Source: Curvibacter microcysteis (GTDB taxonomy: Bacteria; Pseudomonadota; Gammaproteobacteria; Burkholderiales; Burkholderiaceae_C). From it: a stretch of DNA of 64,000 bases. The notes under the pieces are model-generated. The model was given only the letters and a program-made list of their open reading frames with translations, did no database searches and was not told the origin of the DNA. Numbering within the stretch: the stretch's first letter is position 1; each line of letters begins with the position of its first letter. Shown one piece after another: positions 27,060-35,447 of the stretch. Both the position numbers and the translations under genes were made by a program. The stretch is from the NCBI RefSeq assembly GCF_028649435.1, contig NZ_JAQSIN010000010.1. One strand, given 5' to 3'.

Positions 27060-28562
27060 TCAGCGCAGCGCCTGGGGAGATGGGGTGCGGATGCGCACGG
27101 TCTTGGCGGCGCCCACGATGGTGCCGCCGGGGCCGCGCAAAGGGGTCACGGACACCGTCACATCGACCGGGTGGCCGTCGCGGTGGAGCCGGGTGGTGTG
27201 CAGGGCCTCGATGGGGTCGCCGCGCTGCAGGCGGTCGATGATGTGCTGCTCTTCATGGAGCCGGTCGGCAGGCAGCAGCAGGGCGATGTTGCGGCCGAGC
27301 ATTTCTTGTTCGGTGTAGCCAAACAGGCGCTCGGCGCCGAGGTTCCAGCTGGTGATCTGGCCGTCGAGTTGTTTGCCAATGATGGCAACGTGAGGGTCTT
27401 CGTGCTGCCCGGTGGGCACGCGGTTGGCGCGTTGCAGCGCGCCCGTTCCCAGGGTCAAGGGGGCCAGCTCGGTCACGGGCCCCTGCCAGAGGCGCACCCG
27501 GTTGCGGCCACTGCGCTTGGCCTCGTACAAGACCTCGTCGGCGCGGGCGACGGCGGGCTCCAGGTGCTCATCGGGCAGCATCTCGGCCACGCCAATCGAC
27601 ACGGTGACCCGCACCTCGCCGCTGGGCAGGGCGATCGGTGTGCTGCCAATGCGCTCGCGCAGGGACTCGGCCACCAGGCGGGCACCTTCGCGCGGCGTGG
27701 AAGGCAGCCAGACCAGGAATTCCTCGCCCCCCCAACGCGCCACGCGGTCGGCGCTGCGCACGCCGTCCAGCAGGCGACGCGCCACGGTCTTGAGCACTTC
27801 GTCACCTGCCAGGTGGCCCAGTTCGTCGTTGATGGCTTTGAAATGGTCCAGGTCCAGCAGCAGCACCGAGGCGCTGCGTTCGCGGTCCTTGCCCAGTTGC
27901 TGCTGCTGGCCATTGATGGAGCGCCGGTTCAGCAGCCCGGTCAGCGGGTCCTGCTGGGCTTCGCGGGCCAACTGGCTTTGCTGGTCGGCCTGCACCACCA
28001 CCGCGCTGAGCAGGGTGGCCAGCGAGTCGAACAGGCCCATGCCCAGCTGCTGGAAGTAGTCCTCCCGGTCGGCGTAGAAAACCACCATGCCCCGGCGGTC
28101 CGTGCTGTCTGCGCGCAGCGGCAGGCCCAGCACCGAGCGCAGGCCGTGCACTTGGTAGGCGCGCCGCCAGGGCCCGTAGGGCGAGTCGGCGGTGATGTTG
28201 TGGCTGACCGGCTGGTCGCGCTTGAGCAGGCGGAAGGCGGGGCCGGATTCGGTCAGCGGGCTGCGCTCCAGGGCCACGCCGTCGAGGTAGCTGCGCGCGG
28301 GGCCGCACACGTTGCGGGGTTCGATCTGCTGCACGTCGGGTGGGCCGGCCCAGCTCCAGGCCAGGCGCACATGGGGGGCCGAGCGCAGCAGGGCGTCGAA
28401 CACCCAGCGAATGCTCTCGTCCGGGTCGAGCCGGTGGGTCAGCAAATGGGCGCAGGCCTGCAGCAAGGCCTCGGCCAACGCGGTGGGCTCGGCGCGCAGG
28501 TCCGGGCTGTTGTGCCTGAGCCCGTGTCCGCTGGTGCGCTTGAATAAATCCGACAGCTTCAT
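27060..28562 (-). CDS. Diguanylate cyclase with GAF, GGDEF and PAS domains
   Basis: Soluble protein of 500 residues from the ATG at 28562 (an in-frame extension upstream is antisense to yegD and rejected). A GAF-like sensor region (about 35-185) includes LRSVLGLPLRADSTDRRGMV. A GGDEF domain (about 205-365) has the active motif RWGGEEFLVWL near 278 and the inhibitory site RSAD five residues before it, so it should make cyclic di-GMP under product inhibition. A PAS domain (about 385-490) includes SWNLGAERLFGYTEQEMLGR. PAS placed after GGDEF is the reverse of the common order. The target process is unknown. Confidence 0.88.
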   Translation of the reverse strand: MKLSDLFKRTSGHGLRHNSPDLRAEPTALAEALLQACAHLLTHRLDPDESIRWVFDALLRSAPHVRLAWSWAGPPDVQQIEPRNVCGPARSYLDGVALERSPLTESGPAFRLLKRDQPVSHNITADSPYGPWRRAYQVHGLRSVLGLPLRADSTDRRGMVVFYADREDYFQQLGMGLFDSLATLLSAVVVQADQQSQLAREAQQDPLTGLLNRRSINGQQQQLGKDRERSASVLLLDLDHFKAINDELGHLAGDEVLKTVARRLLDGVRSADRVARWGGEEFLVWLPSTPREGARLVAESLRERIGSTPIALPSGEVRVTVSIGVAEMLPDEHLEPAVARADEVLYEAKRSGRNRVRLWQGPVTELAPLTLGTGALQRANRVPTGQHEDPHVAIIGKQLDGQITSWNLGAERLFGYTEQEMLGRNIALLLPADRLHEEQHIIDRLQRGDPIEALHTTRLHRDGHPVDVTVSVTPLRGPGGTIVGAAKTVRIRTPSPQALR

Positions 28563-28781
28563 GGTGTGCGGGACTTTCTGGCCTGGAGGCCCCGAGGCGG
28601 AGCGCAATGGCGGCCTATTTTGGGCATGAATCCACGGATTGCCAACGCAGATGGCGGGCTCCGAACACTTGGGACGAATCCTTGGCGCCTCGCCGAGCTG
28701 GAGGGCTGTGCCACAATCCCGGCCTTCTTTTTTCTGAAAGGGCCGGCGGCTTCGCGGCGGGCCCGGTTGAGCACGTTCCTC

Positions 28782-30041
28782 ATGGCAAGCATTCTTCCCG
28801 GCGCATTGGGCATTGATTTCGGCACCTCCAACTCGGCTGTGGCCTGGGCCCATGGGCGCGAGGACGCCCGCCTCATGCAACTGGAGGGCCAGGCCACGAC
28901 CTTGCCCACCGCTTTGTTCTTCAATGCCGAAGACAAGACCGTGCATTACGGGCGCGACGCCCTGAGCTGCTACCTGGCCGAGACCGAGGGCCGTTTGATG
29001 CGCTCGCTCAAAAGCCTGCTGGGCAGCCCGCTGCTGCTCGAAAAGACGGCCGTCAACAGCGAGCAGATCAGCTTTCAGGACATCATCGCGCGCTTTCTGG
29101 CCGAGCTGGTGCGCCGCGCCGAGCAGCAGTTGGGCGGGTTGCCCAGCCAGCTGGTGCTGGGCCGGCCGGTGCATTTTGTCGACGACGACCCCGAGCGCGA
29201 CCAACTGGCGCAGGACATGCTGCTGCAAGCCGCTGCGCACTGCGGCTTTCGCGACGTGGGGTTCCAGCTGGAGCCCATTGCCGCCGCCCTGGACTACGAG
29301 CGTCGCCTGAGCGCCGAGACCCTGGTGCTGGTGGTGGACATCGGCGGCGGCACCTCCGACTTCACCGTGGTGCGCCTGGGCCCGCAGCGCGTGGCCCTGG
29401 CCGAGCGCCACAGCGACATCCTGGCCACCACCGGCGTGCACATTGGCGGCACCGACTACGACCAGCGCCTGAACCTGGAGCAGGTCATGCCCCTGCTGGG
29501 CTACCGCCACCTGGGCCCCAAGGGCCGCGAGGTGCCAAGCCGGGTGTTTTTTGACCTGGCCACCTGGCATTTGATCCACTGGCAGCAAACGCCCAAAGCG
29601 GTGCGCGAGGCGCTAGAACTGCGTGTGGACTACCGCGACGCCCAACTGCACCAGCGCTTGATGACCGTACTGCGCGAGCGCTTTGGTCACCGCCTGGCCA
29701 ACGGCGTGGAGCAGGCCAAGATCGGCTGCTCCAGTGGCCAGGGCCCGCAGACGATTGACCTGTCGCTGATCGAGGCCGGCCTGAACGCCAGCCTGTCGCC
29801 GCAAGATCTGGCTGACCACCTGCAAAGCCTGCTGGCCCAGGTGGTGGTGTGTGCCTTGGCGTGTGTGCAGCGTGCCGGTTTGCAGCCGCAGCAGCTGGGG
29901 GCCGTGTACCTGACCGGGGGCTCTTCAGCCCTGAAGCCCTTCCAGCAGGCCTTGGCCGAGGCCTTCCCAGGGGTGCCCCTGGTCGAAGGCGATTTGTTTG
30001 GCGGTGTGGCGTCGGGCCTGGCCTACGGCCACACGCGCTGA
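28782..30041 (+). CDS. yegD: Hsp70 family chaperone-like protein (YegD)
   Basis: Protein of 419 residues with the actin-like ATPase fold of Hsp70: phosphate 1 motif GIDFGTSNSAVAW at the N-terminus, phosphate 2 motif VVDIGGGTSDFTVV (about 185) and adenosine motif VYLTGGSSALKPFQQA. It lacks the peptide-binding C-terminal domain of DnaK, as usual for YegD (about 450 residues). The ATG at 28782 gives the proper N-terminus. It is divergent from the diguanylate cyclase across 219 bases. Its cellular role is not established in any organism I know. Confidence 0.9.
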   Translation: MASILPGALGIDFGTSNSAVAWAHGREDARLMQLEGQATTLPTALFFNAEDKTVHYGRDALSCYLAETEGRLMRSLKSLLGSPLLLEKTAVNSEQISFQDIIARFLAELVRRAEQQLGGLPSQLVLGRPVHFVDDDPERDQLAQDMLLQAAAHCGFRDVGFQLEPIAAALDYERRLSAETLVLVVDIGGGTSDFTVVRLGPQRVALAERHSDILATTGVHIGGTDYDQRLNLEQVMPLLGYRHLGPKGREVPSRVFFDLATWHLIHWQQTPKAVREALELRVDYRDAQLHQRLMTVLRERFGHRLANGVEQAKIGCSSGQGPQTIDLSLIEAGLNASLSPQDLADHLQSLLAQVVVCALACVQRAGLQPQQLGAVYLTGGSSALKPFQQALAEAFPGVPLVEGDLFGGVASGLAYGHTR

Positions 30042-30107
30042 ACCGGGGCAGGCACCCGGCACCGCGGTGCGGGCCGGCGAAGGGGCCTGCGGCCCGGCTT
30101 GCTTGGA

Positions 30108-30620
30108 TCAGTTGGGCAGCAGAATCACTTCGACGCGACGGGCCTCGGCGGGGCTGCCGCTGCCGGTGCTGAGCTCGGGCTTGCGCAGCTCGATCACTTC
30201 TTCCTTGGCGCCCAGGGCCTTGAGCACTTCGCGCACGGCCAAGGCGCGTTGCTTGGCCAGTTCGGCGTTTTGCTCGGCGGCGCCGCTGTCATCGTGGAAG
30301 CCCGAAATGGCGGCGCGGCGACCGGCGGCCAGGGCCTGCACCACCTCGGCCAGGGCCTGTTGGGCGCCTTCGGCCACGTCAGCGCTGTTGCTGGCGAAGA
30401 AGAAGGTCACCACGCCGTTGTCCACCTTGATGGCCGCCACTTCCTCCGCGCCTGGAGCCGCCACCTCAACGATGGCTTCTGCTGGGGCCGCAGCCGTATC
30501 GGGACGCAGGCGTTGTACCACCACCGAACCCACCACCGTGCCCACCACCAACACCAGCAAAATGGTGAGGAAACCCAGGGCAAAGCGGGATTGGCTGTCG
30601 TTGTCTTGGCTGTTGGACAT
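30108..30620 (-). CDS. OmpA-like domain protein with N-terminal membrane anchor
   Basis: Protein of 170 residues. A short charged start is followed by one membrane segment, RFALGFLTILLVLVVGTVVG. An Ala/Pro linker leads to an OmpA-like domain (about 65-170) with VTFFFASNSADVAEGAQQAL, SGFHDDSGAAEQNAELAKQR and ALAVREVLKALG. The domain probably lies in the periplasm and may bind peptidoglycan, tethering the inner membrane to the wall. The His-Asp-Asp of GFHDD replaces the more common GHTD of true peptidoglycan binders, so binding is uncertain. It converges with yegD. Confidence 0.85.
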   Translation of the reverse strand: MSNSQDNDSQSRFALGFLTILLVLVVGTVVGSVVVQRLRPDTAAAPAEAIVEVAAPGAEEVAAIKVDNGVVTFFFASNSADVAEGAQQALAEVVQALAAGRRAAISGFHDDSGAAEQNAELAKQRALAVREVLKALGAKEEVIELRKPELSTGSGSPAEARRVEVILLPN

Positions 30621-30733
30621 GAAAAATGCTCCGTTGTTTTAAAAAAGTAGGGACCGTTGCCGGCCAAACCCGAAATCATAAACAAGGCGCAGGGGGCTGA
30701 GGCTGGCGTGTGTCGCTGGGGCGGGGCGTTCGC

Positions 30734-31189
30734 TCAGCCGTCCAGCGGCAGGTCGGCTTTTTTGAGGGTGCGCAGCACGAAGCGAGACTGGCTGTGGCGG
30801 ATGCCTTTGATCTTGTAGAGGCGCTCGCGCAGGAATCGCTCGTAGTCGCGCGTGTCGCGCACGGCCACGCGCAGCAGGTAGTCGTACTCGCCGGAGACCA
30901 GGTGGGCTTCGATCACCTCGGGGATGGCGGCCAGCACCTCGCCAAATTTCTCCAGGGTGTTGTCCGAGTGGCTGTCCAGCGTGACCTGGACCAGCACCGT
31001 TTCGTTCAGACCCAGGGCTTGTGGGTTCAGGCGCACGGTGTAGCCCTCGATCACGCCGCTGTCCTCCAGCTTGCGGATGCGGCCCCAGCAGGGCGAGGGG
31101 CTCAGTCCCACCGCCTGCCCAATGTCGTGCAGGCTGGTGCGCGAATCCGCTTGCAGCACCTGAAGGATTTTTCGGTCTATTTTGTCCAT
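30734..31189 (-). CDS. Lrp/AsnC family transcriptional regulator
   Basis: Regulator of 151 residues. A winged helix-turn-helix (1-60) includes MDKIDRKILQVLQADSRTSL and VGLSPSPCWGRIRKLEDSGV. An effector-binding (RAM) domain (about 65-145) includes HLVSGEYDYLLRVAVRDTRDY. Such proteins sense amino acids and form octamers. It is transcribed alone, divergent from a LysR gene. A dyad just before its start (31200-31218) could be an autoregulatory site. Confidence 0.92.
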   Translation of the reverse strand: MDKIDRKILQVLQADSRTSLHDIGQAVGLSPSPCWGRIRKLEDSGVIEGYTVRLNPQALGLNETVLVQVTLDSHSDNTLEKFGEVLAAIPEVIEAHLVSGEYDYLLRVAVRDTRDYERFLRERLYKIKGIRHSQSRFVLRTLKKADLPLDG

Positions 31190-31497
31190 TCCGAAAATTA
31201 AACTGCAAATTTCAGTTTTAAAGAATTTTGTTCTGAATGAGCTGGATTCTGTCGAAAGAACAAAAGATTGTTCGGGGCCCGCGCTGGCAAACTTCTGGGC
31301 ATGGAAGGCGGCTTACCGGCTGCCCAGGTTCAGAAGATCCCCCGCTGGTTACCCCCGGCGGGGGCACTTCCGGCCCCGCGCCCAGGGCGCACGATCACCA
31401 AGGTGCCTCGCAACAGTGGCGCAAAAGTTGCATGGATTGCAGGCAGATTCAGAAATAATAGCTGGATCGCGTTCTTGTCCCACTTTGGAGTCGCCCC
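31190..31497. promoter_or_regulatory. Divergent region between Lrp-type and LysR-type genes
   Basis: 308 bases without a gene. The part next to the Lrp gene is AT-rich and holds AAACTG-CAAATTT-CAGTTT (31200-31218), close to the dyad type bound by Lrp, and GAACAA-AAGA-TTGTTC (31258-31273). The half nearer the LysR gene is GC-rich, and I see nothing definite in it. Confidence 0.5.
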
Positions 31498-32646
31498 ATG
31501 GACCGCCTGCAGTCAATGAAGGTTTTTCAGGCCGTCGTCAGCGAAGGCGGCTTTGCCGCGGCGGCGCGCAAGATGGACCTGTCCCCCGCTGTGGTGACCC
31601 GCCTGGTGGAAGATCTGGAGCAGCACCTGGGCACCCGGCTGTTGCAGCGCACGACCCGCAAAAACGCTTTGACCGAAGCGGGCACCGCCTACCTGGCGCG
31701 GCTGCGCGTGATCTTGAGCGACATCGAAGAGGCTGAGGCCTCGATGCGCGCCCACACCCAGGAGGTGGCCGGCCTGCTGCGCATTCAGGCCCAGCCGGTG
31801 ATGGCGGTGCACATCCTGGCGCCGCAGGTGGCGGAGTTCCGCCGGCTCTACCCCCGCGTGTCCTTGGACATCCACACCAGTTCGACCAGCGATTTGACGA
31901 TCGAGGACTTTGACCTGACCCTGATGGGGGCTGGCAGCGAGTTCGACGCCAATGTGATCGCGCGGCCCATCGTGTCCAGCGTGGGCATCGTCTGCGCCTC
32001 GCCGCGCTACCTGCGCGCCGCGGGCACTTTGCGGGAGCCCGAAGACCTGCGTCGCCACGCCTGTTTGCGCCTGCGCATGCCCTCGGTGCGTCCTGGGGTG
32101 TGGCGCTTGATGAACCCCGACGATGGGGACCGCGCGCTGGAGGTGCAGGTCGAGCCCGCCCTGGTGGTGGACCACACCGACACCGTTTTGCAAGCGGCCA
32201 TCAGCGGCGCGGGTGTGTGCTCCCTGCCCATGGACTTGGCGGCCCCGTACCTGCGCAATGGGCAGTTGCGCCGCGTGCTGTCGCCCTGGATCACCGCCCG
32301 CTTCACCTTGTACGCGGCCATGCCCAGCCGCAAGTTCGTGCCCGCGCGCACTCGGGCCTTCCTGGACTTCATCATTGAGCGCACGCGCTGGATGCTGGCC
32401 GAGGCCGAGCGCACCTGGCCGTCCCCGTCCCTGGCGCCCCAGTTGGTGGCGCCGGAAGGGGCCTGCCCACCCTGTCCGCCTTGCCCCTCGCAGGCGGCGG
32501 CTGACGTGGGTGACCCCCAGCCAGACGCCCTGCTGGCACCACCGGCCGCGCTGGCCCCTCAGCCGACCCCGGAGGCGGCCCCGGAAGCGCCGGCCAAGCG
32601 CCCGCGGGGCCGCCCTGCAGCGCGTCGACCGGCCCCCAAGGCTTGA
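31498..32646 (+). CDS. LysR family regulator with AT-hook-like C-terminal tail
   Basis: Regulator of 382 residues. The N-terminal helix-turn-helix is MDRLQSMKVFQAVVSEGGFA with SPAVVTRLVEDLEQHLGTRL, and the effector-binding domain spans about 90-295. Beyond the normal end there are about 80 extra residues, rich in Pro and Ala with several cysteines (CPPCPPCPS). They end in KRPRGRPAARRPAPKA (367-382), whose PRGRP core is the AT-hook DNA-minor-groove motif. Basic tails are unusual in LysR proteins and may add non-specific DNA binding. No obvious target operon adjoins it. Confidence 0.9.
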   Translation: MDRLQSMKVFQAVVSEGGFAAAARKMDLSPAVVTRLVEDLEQHLGTRLLQRTTRKNALTEAGTAYLARLRVILSDIEEAEASMRAHTQEVAGLLRIQAQPVMAVHILAPQVAEFRRLYPRVSLDIHTSSTSDLTIEDFDLTLMGAGSEFDANVIARPIVSSVGIVCASPRYLRAAGTLREPEDLRRHACLRLRMPSVRPGVWRLMNPDDGDRALEVQVEPALVVDHTDTVLQAAISGAGVCSLPMDLAAPYLRNGQLRRVLSPWITARFTLYAAMPSRKFVPARTRAFLDFIIERTRWMLAEAERTWPSPSLAPQLVAPEGACPPCPPCPSQAAADVGDPQPDALLAPPAALAPQPTPEAAPEAPAKRPRGRPAARRPAPKA

Positions 32647-32680
32647 GGGGGCGCCGCCTCTGCGGCTCGGGGTGACCTGA

Positions 32681-33610
32681 TCAATCCTCTGTGTCCTGCC
32701 CGCGTTTGAGCGTCAGGGCCTGTTGATACAGCTCGTTTTTGGAGCCGCCGGTGATCTCCGCGCACAGGCGCACGGCGGTCTTGAGCGGCAATTCCGCCAG
32801 CAGCAGCTGCAGCACCCGCAGATCCTGCCCATCGTCGGCCGCGGCGACCTCGGGTGGGTGGATCAGCACCGCGAACTCGCCGCGTGTGCGTTGGGCTTGG
32901 GCCGCCAGCCAGGCGGACAGGTCCTGGGCGGGCACGGTGGCCACTTCTTCAAACTGCTTGGTCAGCTCGCGCCCCAGGGTCACGCGGCGCGGGCCCAGCA
33001 CGGCCAGGGCGCGGGCCAGGTCCTCGATGCGGTGCGGCGCCTCCAGCAGCACCACCGCGCGGGTCTCGCCAGCCAGCACTTGCACGGCGCTGTCGCGCTC
33101 GCCCGCTTTGGTGGGCAGGAAGCCAGCAAACACAAAGCCCGAGGGCAGCCCTGCTTGAGGCGTCACGCCCGCCACCGACAGCAAGGTGGTGACGCTGCTG
33201 GCGCCGGGCAGGGGCACCACCCGCAGGCCGGCGGCCTGCACGGCGCGCACCAGGCGGGCGCCGGGGTCGCTGACGGCGGGCGTGCCCGCGTCGCTGGCGT
33301 AGGCGATGCGCTCACCGCGTTGCAGGCGCTCGATCACCTGGCTGGCGGCTTCGGCCTCGTTGTGCTGGTGCACGGCCATCAATTGGGCGCCGGGGCGGTC
33401 AATGCCGTAGGCGCGCAGCAGGCTTTGGGTGTGGCGGGTGTCTTCGCAGGCCACGGCATCCACCAGTTCAAGCACGTGAAGCGCCCGCAGAGTCATGTCG
33501 GCCAGGTTGCCGATGGGCGTGGCCACCACATACAGGGTGCCTTTCGGATAATGCTGCGGGGCCGCCGCGTCGCGGGCGGCCGACAGGGCGGAAGCAAAAG
33601 AAGCGCTCAA
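32681..33610 (-). CDS. rsmI: 16S rRNA (cytidine(1402)-2'-O)-methyltransferase RsmI
   Basis: Tetrapyrrole-methylase-fold enzyme of 309 residues that methylates C1402 of 16S rRNA. Motifs are LYVVATPIGNLADMTLRAL near the N-terminus, ACEDTRHTQSLL, ASDAGTPAVSDPGARLV and PLPGASSVTTLL. The start is the TTG at 33610; no nearer ATG gives the N-terminal strand. That base is also the first of the yraN ATG on the other strand. In E. coli the same divergent arrangement exists, with rsmI facing lpoA-yraN-diaA-dolP. Confidence 0.93.
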   Translation of the reverse strand: MSASFASALSAARDAAAPQHYPKGTLYVVATPIGNLADMTLRALHVLELVDAVACEDTRHTQSLLRAYGIDRPGAQLMAVHQHNEAEAASQVIERLQRGERIAYASDAGTPAVSDPGARLVRAVQAAGLRVVPLPGASSVTTLLSVAGVTPQAGLPSGFVFAGFLPTKAGERDSAVQVLAGETRAVVLLEAPHRIEDLARALAVLGPRRVTLGRELTKQFEEVATVPAQDLSAWLAAQAQRTRGEFAVLIHPPEVAAADDGQDLRVLQLLLAELPLKTAVRLCAEITGGSKNELYQQALTLKRGQDTED

Positions 33611-34032
33611 TGGGAATCCTCGGAAAAAAACCGGCCAGTGGTACCGTCACCCCCCCTGCCGCCCGGCCCACCACCCGGGCCTTGGGCGCGGCGGCGGAGC
33701 AGCGGGCTTTGCAGCACCTGCAGGCGGCAGGCCTGCGCCTGCTGGAGCGCAATTATCGGACGCCTGGGCGCGGCGGTGGCGAGATCGACCTGATCATGCG
33801 TACACCCGACGGCACCCTGGTGTTTGTCGAGGTGCGCCAGCGCCGCAGCAGCGCCCACGGTGGCGCGGCCGCCAGCGTGGGGGCGGTCAAGCGCTCGCGC
33901 CTGGTCTTTGCCGCCCGCCATTACCTGATGCGCCTGCGCACACAGCCGCCCTGCCGTTTTGACGTGGTGACGGTGGAGGGCGAGGCGCCAGGCACCGTCC
34001 AGTGGTTGAAAGCGGCCTTTGATGCGGGCTAA
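33610..34032 (+). CDS. yraN: YraN family (UPF0102) endonuclease-like protein
   Basis: Protein of 140 residues with the restriction-endonuclease-like fold of UPF0102. Motifs are GAAAEQRALQHLQAAGLRLL, then LLERNYRTPGRGGGEIDLIM and TLVFVEVRQR, giving the E-IDL-EVR pattern of a metal-dependent nuclease core. Biochemical role not proven. The start ATG (33610) shares its first base with the divergent rsmI start, so its promoter must lie inside rsmI. A GATAAT at 33546-33551 is a possible -10. Confidence 0.88.
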   Translation: MGILGKKPASGTVTPPAARPTTRALGAAAEQRALQHLQAAGLRLLERNYRTPGRGGGEIDLIMRTPDGTLVFVEVRQRRSSAHGGAAASVGAVKRSRLVFAARHYLMRLRTQPPCRFDVVTVEGEAPGTVQWLKAAFDAG

Positions 34033-34083
34033 AACCCTTCATCCCGCGTGCGTTGCCGTCCGGAACCCACTCTGGTGCGGGGG

Positions 34084-34089
34084 TATCAT
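34084..34089 (+). promoter_or_regulatory. Possible -10 element of diaA
   Basis: TATCAT lies nine bases before the ATG at 34098, so a transcript begun here would be almost leaderless. No convincing -35 is seen. Confidence 0.25.
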
Positions 34090-34097
34090 CGGCGCCC

Positions 34098-34694
34098 ATG
34101 CTCGAGCAACGCATCCAACAGCACTTCATTGACAGCGCCGACCTCAAATACCAGTCGGCGCAGACCTTAAGCAAACCCATCGCCGCCGCAGTGCAGGCCG
34201 TGATGGCTTGCGTCACCAGCGGCTGCAAGGTACTGGTCTGCGGCAATGGGGCTTCGAACGCCCTGGCCCAGCATTTGGCGGCAGGCTTTGTGGGCCAGTT
34301 CGAACGCGAGCGCCCCGAGTTGGCCGCGCTGGCTTTGAGCACCGACGGTGCAGGCCTGTCGGCGCAGGCTGAGACCGATGGCCGCCAATTGTTTGCGCGC
34401 CAGGTGCGCGCCCTGGGCCTGGCCGGTGACGTGCTGCTGGTGCTGTCGGCCGATGGCCAGTCGCCCAGCGTGCTGGCCGCGATCGAGGCAGCGCACGAGC
34501 GTGACATGACCGTGCTGGCCTTGACGGGCCGCGGTGGTGGCCTGGTCGGCCCTTTGTTGCGCGAAACCGACGTTCATATCTGCGTGCCACACGAGCGTGT
34601 CGCACGGGTCCAGGAGGTTCACCTCCTGGTGCTGCATTGCATCTGCGACGGCGTGGATGCGCAATTACTGGGTGAACAGGAGCTTCTCACATGA
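34098..34694 (+). CDS. diaA: DiaA-like SIS-domain protein
   Basis: SIS-domain protein of 198 residues from the ATG at 34098, which matches the DiaA N-terminus (MLEQRIQQHFIDSADLKYQS) and its usual length of about 196. The phosphosugar pocket motif is VLVCGNGASNALAQHLAAGF. DiaA binds DnaA and helps start replication in E. coli; GmhA-type isomerases share the fold. The neighbours yraN and dolP favour DiaA. The stop overlaps the start of the next gene by four bases. Confidence 0.85.
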   Translation: MLEQRIQQHFIDSADLKYQSAQTLSKPIAAAVQAVMACVTSGCKVLVCGNGASNALAQHLAAGFVGQFERERPELAALALSTDGAGLSAQAETDGRQLFARQVRALGLAGDVLLVLSADGQSPSVLAAIEAAHERDMTVLALTGRGGGLVGPLLRETDVHICVPHERVARVQEVHLLVLHCICDGVDAQLLGEQELLT

Positions 34695-35347
34695 ATTCAT
34701 CTTTCAAACGGCTGACATGGGCGGCGTTGACGGCGGCGGCTTTGGCCAGCCAGCTCACGGGCTGCTTCCCGCTGGTCGCGGGTGGTGCGGTCATGACGGG
34801 TTTCGTGGCCACGGACCGGCGCACCTCGGGCGCTCAGGTCGAGGACGAGGGCATTGAGCTGCGCGCGGTCAACCGGGTGCACGAGGCCCTGGGCGACGGC
34901 GTGCACCTCAACGTCACAAGCTACAACCGCCAGGTGCTGTTGACCGGCGAGGCCACCACGGCCGAGGCCAAGCAAAAGGTCGAGCAGATCGTGTCGCGGG
35001 TCGAAAATGTGCGCGGCGTGCACAATGAGATGGTTGTCGGCCTGCCCAGCAGCCTGAGCGATCGGTCCAATGACGCGCTGATTTCGGGCAAAGTCAAGGC
35101 CAGTTTGGTCGATGCGCGCGATTTGATCTCAAATGCATTTAAAGTAGTGACTGAGCGTCGTGTGGTCTACTTGATGGGCCGCGTGACCCAGCGCGAAGCC
35201 AACCGCGCCACCGAAATCGCCCGGGGCGTGGACGGTGTGCAGAAGGTGGTCCGTGTGTTTGAAGTGATTTCCGAAGAAGAGCTGAAGCGCCAGTTGCCAT
35301 CGCAGCCTGACAAGGCTGAGGCGGCACAGGTCAAGAACGGTAGCTGA
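34691..35347 (+). CDS. dolP: BON-domain outer-membrane lipoprotein (DolP/YraP-like)
   Basis: Lipoprotein of 218 residues. The signal peptide ends in the lipobox LTGC with Cys25 as lipidation site. Two BON domains follow (about 50-120 with HLNVTSYNRQVLLTGEA, and about 130-200 with RRVVYLMGRVTQREANRATE). DolP supports outer-membrane integrity and division-site function in E. coli. It is the last gene of the yraN-diaA-dolP run and is followed by a clear terminator. The order equals that of E. coli except that lpoA is missing. Confidence 0.9.
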   Translation: MNSSFKRLTWAALTAAALASQLTGCFPLVAGGAVMTGFVATDRRTSGAQVEDEGIELRAVNRVHEALGDGVHLNVTSYNRQVLLTGEATTAEAKQKVEQIVSRVENVRGVHNEMVVGLPSSLSDRSNDALISGKVKASLVDARDLISNAFKVVTERRVVYLMGRVTQREANRATEIARGVDGVQKVVRVFEVISEEELKRQLPSQPDKAEAAQVKNGS

Positions 35348-35375
35348 GCCGTCGTTTCAAGATTGATATGCGCCC

Positions 35376-35409
35376 AACCGCCGCCCCGCAAGGGTCGGCG
35401 GTTTTTTTT
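35376..35409 (+). terminator. Rho-independent terminator after dolP
   Basis: AACCGCCG (35376-35383) pairs with CGGCGGTT (35396-35403), with a 12-base loop, followed by eight T (35402-35409). Position and T-run are typical. Confidence 0.9.
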
Positions 35410-35447
35410 CGCCTCGGCGCCCGCCCGGGGAGGGCGGCAGCAGAGGC

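Noticed and set aside
27060..29588. Extended 842-codon form of the GGDEF protein
   Set aside because: The added N-terminal part lies antisense to yegD; the ATG at 28562 gives the natural protein.
33610..34032. Restriction-modification or mobile nuclease gene
   Set aside because: The nuclease-like fold belongs to the housekeeping YraN family and is in its normal neighbourhood.
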